Positions 16,963 to 20,429 of a stretch of 20,429 nucleotides of DNA are shown in pieces (within the stretch, counting starts at the first letter, position 1; each line of letters begins with the position of its first letter). The position numbers were made by a program, and so were the translations under genes. The notes under the pieces are model-generated. The model was not told the DNA's origin. It did no database searches and saw nothing but the letters and a program-made list of their open reading frames with translations. Source of the stretch: Rodentolepis nana (taxonomy: Eukaryota; Platyhelminthes; Cestoda; Cyclophyllidea; Hymenolepididae); contig UZAE01013647.1 in NCBI GenBank assembly GCA_900617975.1, forward strand, positions 1 to 20,429, written 5' to 3'.

Positions 16963-17930
16963 AGAATCACGGATCGCATTCTTTTGAAATGGACTTCTAC
17001 TCCAAGTATGGGAATAATTTTCAAGAATGTAGGACCTTGTGAATTGGCCTCATTCAAACCAGCACGTTATCGAAAGTTCAGCTTCATCACCCATCCCCTC
17101 CCCCATTCTAGTGACCACATTTTTGTCTGATTAAAATGTGCCAATGCGCTCATTTCTGTCTCCCATTTGATTTATAAGATACCGGTATCTAGAAAATGTT
17201 CACTAAGAATATATTATTATTAGTTTTATTCGCAATGTAGAGCGCAAGAGCTTTTGTCAGTTATAATCTTAGAAAATGCTCTCAACACATGAATAACAAG
17301 GGAATTTCCGCACGAATTGGAGCGTGGAGCCGAGAGTCGAATATGCGAATATAACGAAGTCAAAACATCAAGTTCTTTGCTTTACTTGAATTCTTAAAGA
17401 GTGGAATCGTGGAAAAGCTTATTTTGTATGCTTTGATCTAGGAATTTTGACCAAGTCTTGTATGCGTAGTATTCAAAATTTACCTTTTCAATCGAAATGT
17501 ATTTGTTATGACACCCTTATTCATTTTTTAAAGGCACGCTAAGCACAGAAGGGGTCGCTAACTTCACTCAAGATTGTCACTATGATTATTACTAACAAGC
17601 AATAATTTAATGACTTGATTGAGTAATCTAATCAGGCAAACAGACTAAAGAAGAAGCGTGATTGGTCACATCAACTTCACTCATCTGAGACTCAGTCATA
17701 GCTAGATGATTTTAATTGATACCATCTGTAAATCTTAATTGTAAATACATACAGCAGCAATGGAAGAATAGATTGCATTGCTGACATTATGCTTGAAGCT
17801 TACCACTGGCTTGAATAGCAGAATCTCTTGAGAACCCCCTGGGGTGCTCCTTTTACAGACGAATTTGCATTGACTTAAGTTATTCTCCTTTTAAGTGTCC
17901 ATTTATGTACTAGAGTGCGCTGTGCAAATG

Positions 17931-17991
17931 TGTAGGTGAATGAATCAGTGTTAAGACGATGCAGGTCTTAACACTGATTCATTCACCTACA
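17931..17991. repeat. Perfect 27-bp inverted repeat with 7-nt loop, next to an N
   Basis: The left arm 17931-17957 (TGTAGGTGAATGAATC... to TTAAGAC) is the exact reverse complement of 17965-17991. The loop is GATGCAG. The only ambiguous base of the window, N at 17992, touches the right arm, followed by GGTGAGGGGTGAGGGGG. It may be a real cruciform-forming site or an assembly fold-back. Confidence 0.9.
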
Positions 17992-18950
17992 NGGTGAGGG
18001 GTGAGGGGGCGGGGAGGATGTCTCATTTTCCCCTGCCCCAGTGTGAGAGAGCCGGGGCGACACAAAGAGCTAGTCTTTCGCGTATATTCGTTCCCAAGGC
18101 CACTGCCACAAATTACGCGAAATCACAATTCTATTTCTCACTGCCGGCTGATTGCTTGATTTCCGATTAAGGTTTGTTCCCTTTCTCTCACTTTAAGTGT
18201 GGATTATATGTGGCTCAACTTTCTCCTCCTCCCCTCCCTCCCTTTGAGCAAATCCTGGGAAAAAACTATGCCAAAAGGTCAGCGCCTTTAATAGCATGAA
18301 GAACACTGCGATTGGGTAGCTCTTTTGCCAAGTCCAGGATTGCGAATTAGATGGTAACTGACGTATTGGTTAAGTTTGTGTTTGTCTTCATTTATTTGAA
18401 AGAGATAGGACGACATCAATGAATTTTTAACGGAATTTCCAATGGCCCTGGAAGTTATTTAGGGCAACGATTCTTAGCAGTCAATAGAAATGAAAATATG
18501 AAGGCAACTTGTGTTCATATACATAAAGTCTTTGTCTAGATGAAACAATGTTTAAAAGTAGCTGTCGCCCTAACATATCGTTCCTTCGGTGAGTCAATTT
18601 AAAACTAGCGACATCTTGTGGAGGGATTGATCAATGCGGTGGAAGCTAGACATCCAATTATTAAAATAGTAGAAGAGTTCTTTCCTCCTTAAAAGTACAT
18701 ATTTTGAACGTAAAGATTGATTGGCTATCCGATTGGCCAATAATATAGCAACAAGGATGTTTCATTACATCATCATACATAGCAAATACAGCGATCGATA
18801 ATCCTAGTGACCTAGACAAGAACTCTATTCGCAAAAACGTTGACTCCCATAAAGAGTAACAGAAATATTCATTCTTTCTTTCAGGAGAGTACTATAGCTG
18901 CCACCACAGGCATCATTTATTTCAAATAGCAGGCTTTATGATATTTATCA

Positions 18951-19189
18951 TTAGCCCTTTATATTTGACTTCAGCTTCCCCAGAGAGGGGGGGGGTACAT
19001 TTATAGTAGTTAATTGATAGCAATTCATTAGCTGTCTTCTTGCTTCCCAGTATCTCTGGCTTTCCGTCGTTGCCTTTAGGGCTGGATACCGAATCAGGTG
19101 GGTCTTCTCCATTTCCTCCTGTAGGTTACATAGGGGGCATGTGGGTTGAGTGTATACCCCCAATCTGTGAAGGTGTTTTGCCACACAAT
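18951..19189 (-). pseudogene. LINE ORF2 C-terminal zinc-knuckle segment
   Basis: Open frame VAKHLHRLGVYTQPTCPLC... corresponds to the CCHC-type tail of RNase H-bearing LINEs (CPLC then H then C). The last Cys reads Tyr (HLIRYPAL), while the copy at 8368 still has Cys. The coding end RYWEARRQLMN is followed by a run through the C-rich 3' UTR, because a 4-nt difference removes the stop seen in the other copy. It is separated from the RNase H frame by stops and the triplicated segment. Confidence 0.85.
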
Positions 19190-19202
19190 CGTGTTCGGTA
19201 CG

Positions 19203-19323
19203 TAGTCTAAACTCAACAACGGCTTCGATTCTTGGCCAAGTAGTCTAAACTCAGCAACGGCTTCGATTCTTGGTAACCGTGTCAGGTACGTAGTCTAAAC
19301 TCAGCAATGGCTTCGATTCTTGG
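19203..19323 (-). repeat. Three tandem copies of a 33-bp segment inside the LINE
   Basis: On the plus strand TAGTCTAAACTCAACAAC... to GATTCTTGG occurs at 19203-19235, 19241-19273 and 19291-19323. The copies differ by only one or two bases and are separated by 5 and 17 bases. On the minus strand it encodes PRIEAVxEFRL, a conserved stretch before the zinc knuckle. The triplication and odd spacers shift the frame and break the ORF. Confidence 0.92.
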
Positions 19324-19389
19324 CTAGTCGGGTATGTCGGAGAGTGCCACTGTCCACTGTTTCTCCTTTGTTCGAGCTTTGAGTTCGTT

Positions 19390-20429
19390 TCACCTTGAGG
19401 ACTGGAATTCTGTTCTGATTAAGGCCTTCATTGTGTGGAAAGCCATCGGCCAGTCAATGCATTGCAAAATCGCTATTCCCTTCTTAGCAAGTGTGTCAGC
19501 AAGCTTATTGCCTTTGATGCCATAGTGACCAGGAATCCATTGTAGGACCACTGTTTTGTTTTTCTCTCTCAGCAGCTGATAGACTTTTCTACATTCCTTT
19601 ATCTCAGCTGTTTTGGGTGTCTCTCTGTTTCCAATAGAGACTATTGCTGACTGTGAATCCGAAAGTATCACCGCTTTGGTGAATTTCGTATCCAGGCAAC
19701 ATAATTGGCATAGTGCTATCCTAATGGCCTCTATTTCTCCTTCAAAAGCGGATCTATTGTGTCCCACTGCTGCGTAGAAAGAGAAGGGTTCAGAAAAGAC
19801 ACCTGCACCAACGTTTGTTTGGTTTTCTATGTATGACCCATCAGTGAAGACTTGGAGCCATTGATTTGCAGGATAGTTAGCATTGATTGTCTCAAGGGCC
19901 AGTGAGCCCATTTGCTCTGAAGGGGTGTTTGATTTCCTGAAGAAATCAAGCAGTTGGGTGCAACGCACTACATCAGTGTCTGCTAATGGGTTCATGGGTA
20001 GAGAGAGGCTTTCCGGATTGTCATCGATTTGTAATGCTTTCTTTAGTTCTATGACTTTCTGTATTAGACCAGATTGCGTTTTCAGGTGTCTTGGTCTATT
20101 CTCATAGGTGCTGAAGAACTTATCCTTGGGAATGCGCAGTAGCTTCTCATACAGGATCAAGGCCTTTTCTTTGATAAGGGAACATATTGTGGTGCTTCCT
20201 GTAACTAGGAGCATTGCATCAATGGGTGTTGATTTTATCCCTCCAGTAATTAGTCGTAATGCTTGGTTGTGAGCCTTCTCGAGTGGTTTGAGAGTCACCT
20301 CTGTGGCTATAAAGAATGGCTCACAGCAATACAACATTATTGGCTCAATAAACATCTTGTAAGTGGTGTTGAGAGTTGAGCGCGCACAGCCCCATACGCT
20401 ACCAGCAAGACGCTTCAGTACATTCAGTC
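19390..20429 (-). pseudogene. LINE ORF2 fragment: RT end and RNase H domain
   Basis: The frame is open from the window edge (LNVLKRLAGSVWGCARSTL) to TGA at 19392-19390. From the Met at 20355 it has 321 residues. The first part (RLITGGIKSTPIDAM, KALILYEKLLRIP) is the usual region behind the RT fingers and palm of such LINEs. RNase H covers about 168-295: FTDGSY (D172), EGEIEAI (E207), ILSDSQSA (D233), and WIPGHYGIKGNKLAD with D287, so the four acidic positions are present. The usual C/E residues of that last motif read Y and K. The terminating TGA probably comes from CGA by loss of a CpG, because the frame goes on as NELKARTKEKQW to a further TAG. The copy is therefore dead. Confidence 0.9.

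Larger units (their letters stand above)
15038..18910. other. Cyclin D 3' flank and intergenic DNA, no second gene
   Basis: The first few hundred bases are pyrimidine-rich and likely include the cyclin D 3' UTR; I saw no AATAAA up to about 15900. A plus frame at 15497-15805 has no recognisable product. Other contents: (ACGT)n at about 15673-15687, G13 at 15942-15954, C11 at 16188-16198, C9 at 16644-16652, G24 at 16887-16910 and two hairpins listed separately. No transposon remnant was recognised. Confidence 0.55.
18911..20429 (-). mobile_element. LINE with RNase H (I/ingi/R1-like group), 3' part, decayed
   Basis: Read on the minus strand from the window edge: the end of the reverse transcriptase, connecting region, RNase H, broken region with a triplicated 33-bp segment, zinc-knuckle tail, C-rich 3' UTR (C9 on this strand), conserved tail with hairpin ATGATA-AA-TATCAT (plus 18938-18951) and end TTTGAAATAAATGATG. 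The 5' part lies beyond the window. RNase H after the RT is a mark of the I superfamily (I, ingi, LOA, R1, Tad). The 3' tail is shared with the short elements at 40-313, 4354-4654 and 9658-9977, making this family their likely partner. Confidence 0.9.

Noticed and set aside
18472..18478. Lone GGGCAAC as a fourth HDV-like ribozyme
   Set aside because: The preceding bases offer no 7-bp P1, no P3 loop and no following P4, so it is a chance match.
1..20429. tRNA, rRNA genes or CRISPR arrays
   Set aside because: No B-box with cloverleaf, no rRNA-like stretch and no regularly spaced short repeats. The 33-bp triplication at 19203-19323 has unequal short spacers inside a LINE.

Overview
The window looks like nuclear DNA from a repeat-rich invertebrate, most probably a flatworm. 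It is AT-rich. It holds two interrupted animal genes whose introns are either very short (32, 33, 68 and 71 nt) or large and full of transposons. Introns of about 30-40 nt next to kilobase introns fit flukes and tapeworms, but no sequence here proves the phylum.

Two host genes stand head to head. On the minus strand, three exons between 12292 and 5036 join in frame to give a 548-residue RanBP3-type Ran-binding nuclear-transport cofactor. On the plus strand, four exons between 13789 and 15037 give a 358-residue D-type cyclin. About 1.5 kb of AT-rich DNA separates the two start codons. The 5.6-kb second intron of the RanBP3 gene carries a mariner transposon, a truncated LINE and a short retroelement, all antisense to the gene.

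The rest is dominated by one retrotransposition system. A minus-strand LINE at the right end (18911-20429 and beyond) encodes the end of a reverse transcriptase, an RNase H domain and a zinc-knuckle tail. A 5'-truncated copy lies at 8368-8570 with target-site duplications. Three short elements (40-313, 4354-4654, 9658-9977), each with perfect target-site duplications of 10-14 bp, share their 3' tail with the LINE. Each of the three has at or within 3 nt of its 5' end a 70-72 nt segment that folds as an HDV-like self-cleaving ribozyme: a 7-bp P1 beginning with a G.U pair, a P3 with a TCCACGT loop, a GGGCAAC-type joiner, P4, the catalytic C in GCAAA, and P2. This is the main discovery candidate: a non-autonomous retroelement whose 5' end is set by a ribozyme and whose 3' end is borrowed from an RNase H-bearing LINE. 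One copy is nested in an older copy at the left edge.

Layout: 1-394 nested short retroelements; 395-4343 non-coding with one tail fragment; 4344-4664 short retroelement with duplications; 5036-12292 RanBP3 gene (minus); 12298-13788 divergent intergenic DNA; 13789-15037 cyclin D gene (plus); 15038-18910 non-coding with long G and C runs and two perfect hairpins, one touching an N; 18911-20429 LINE (minus).
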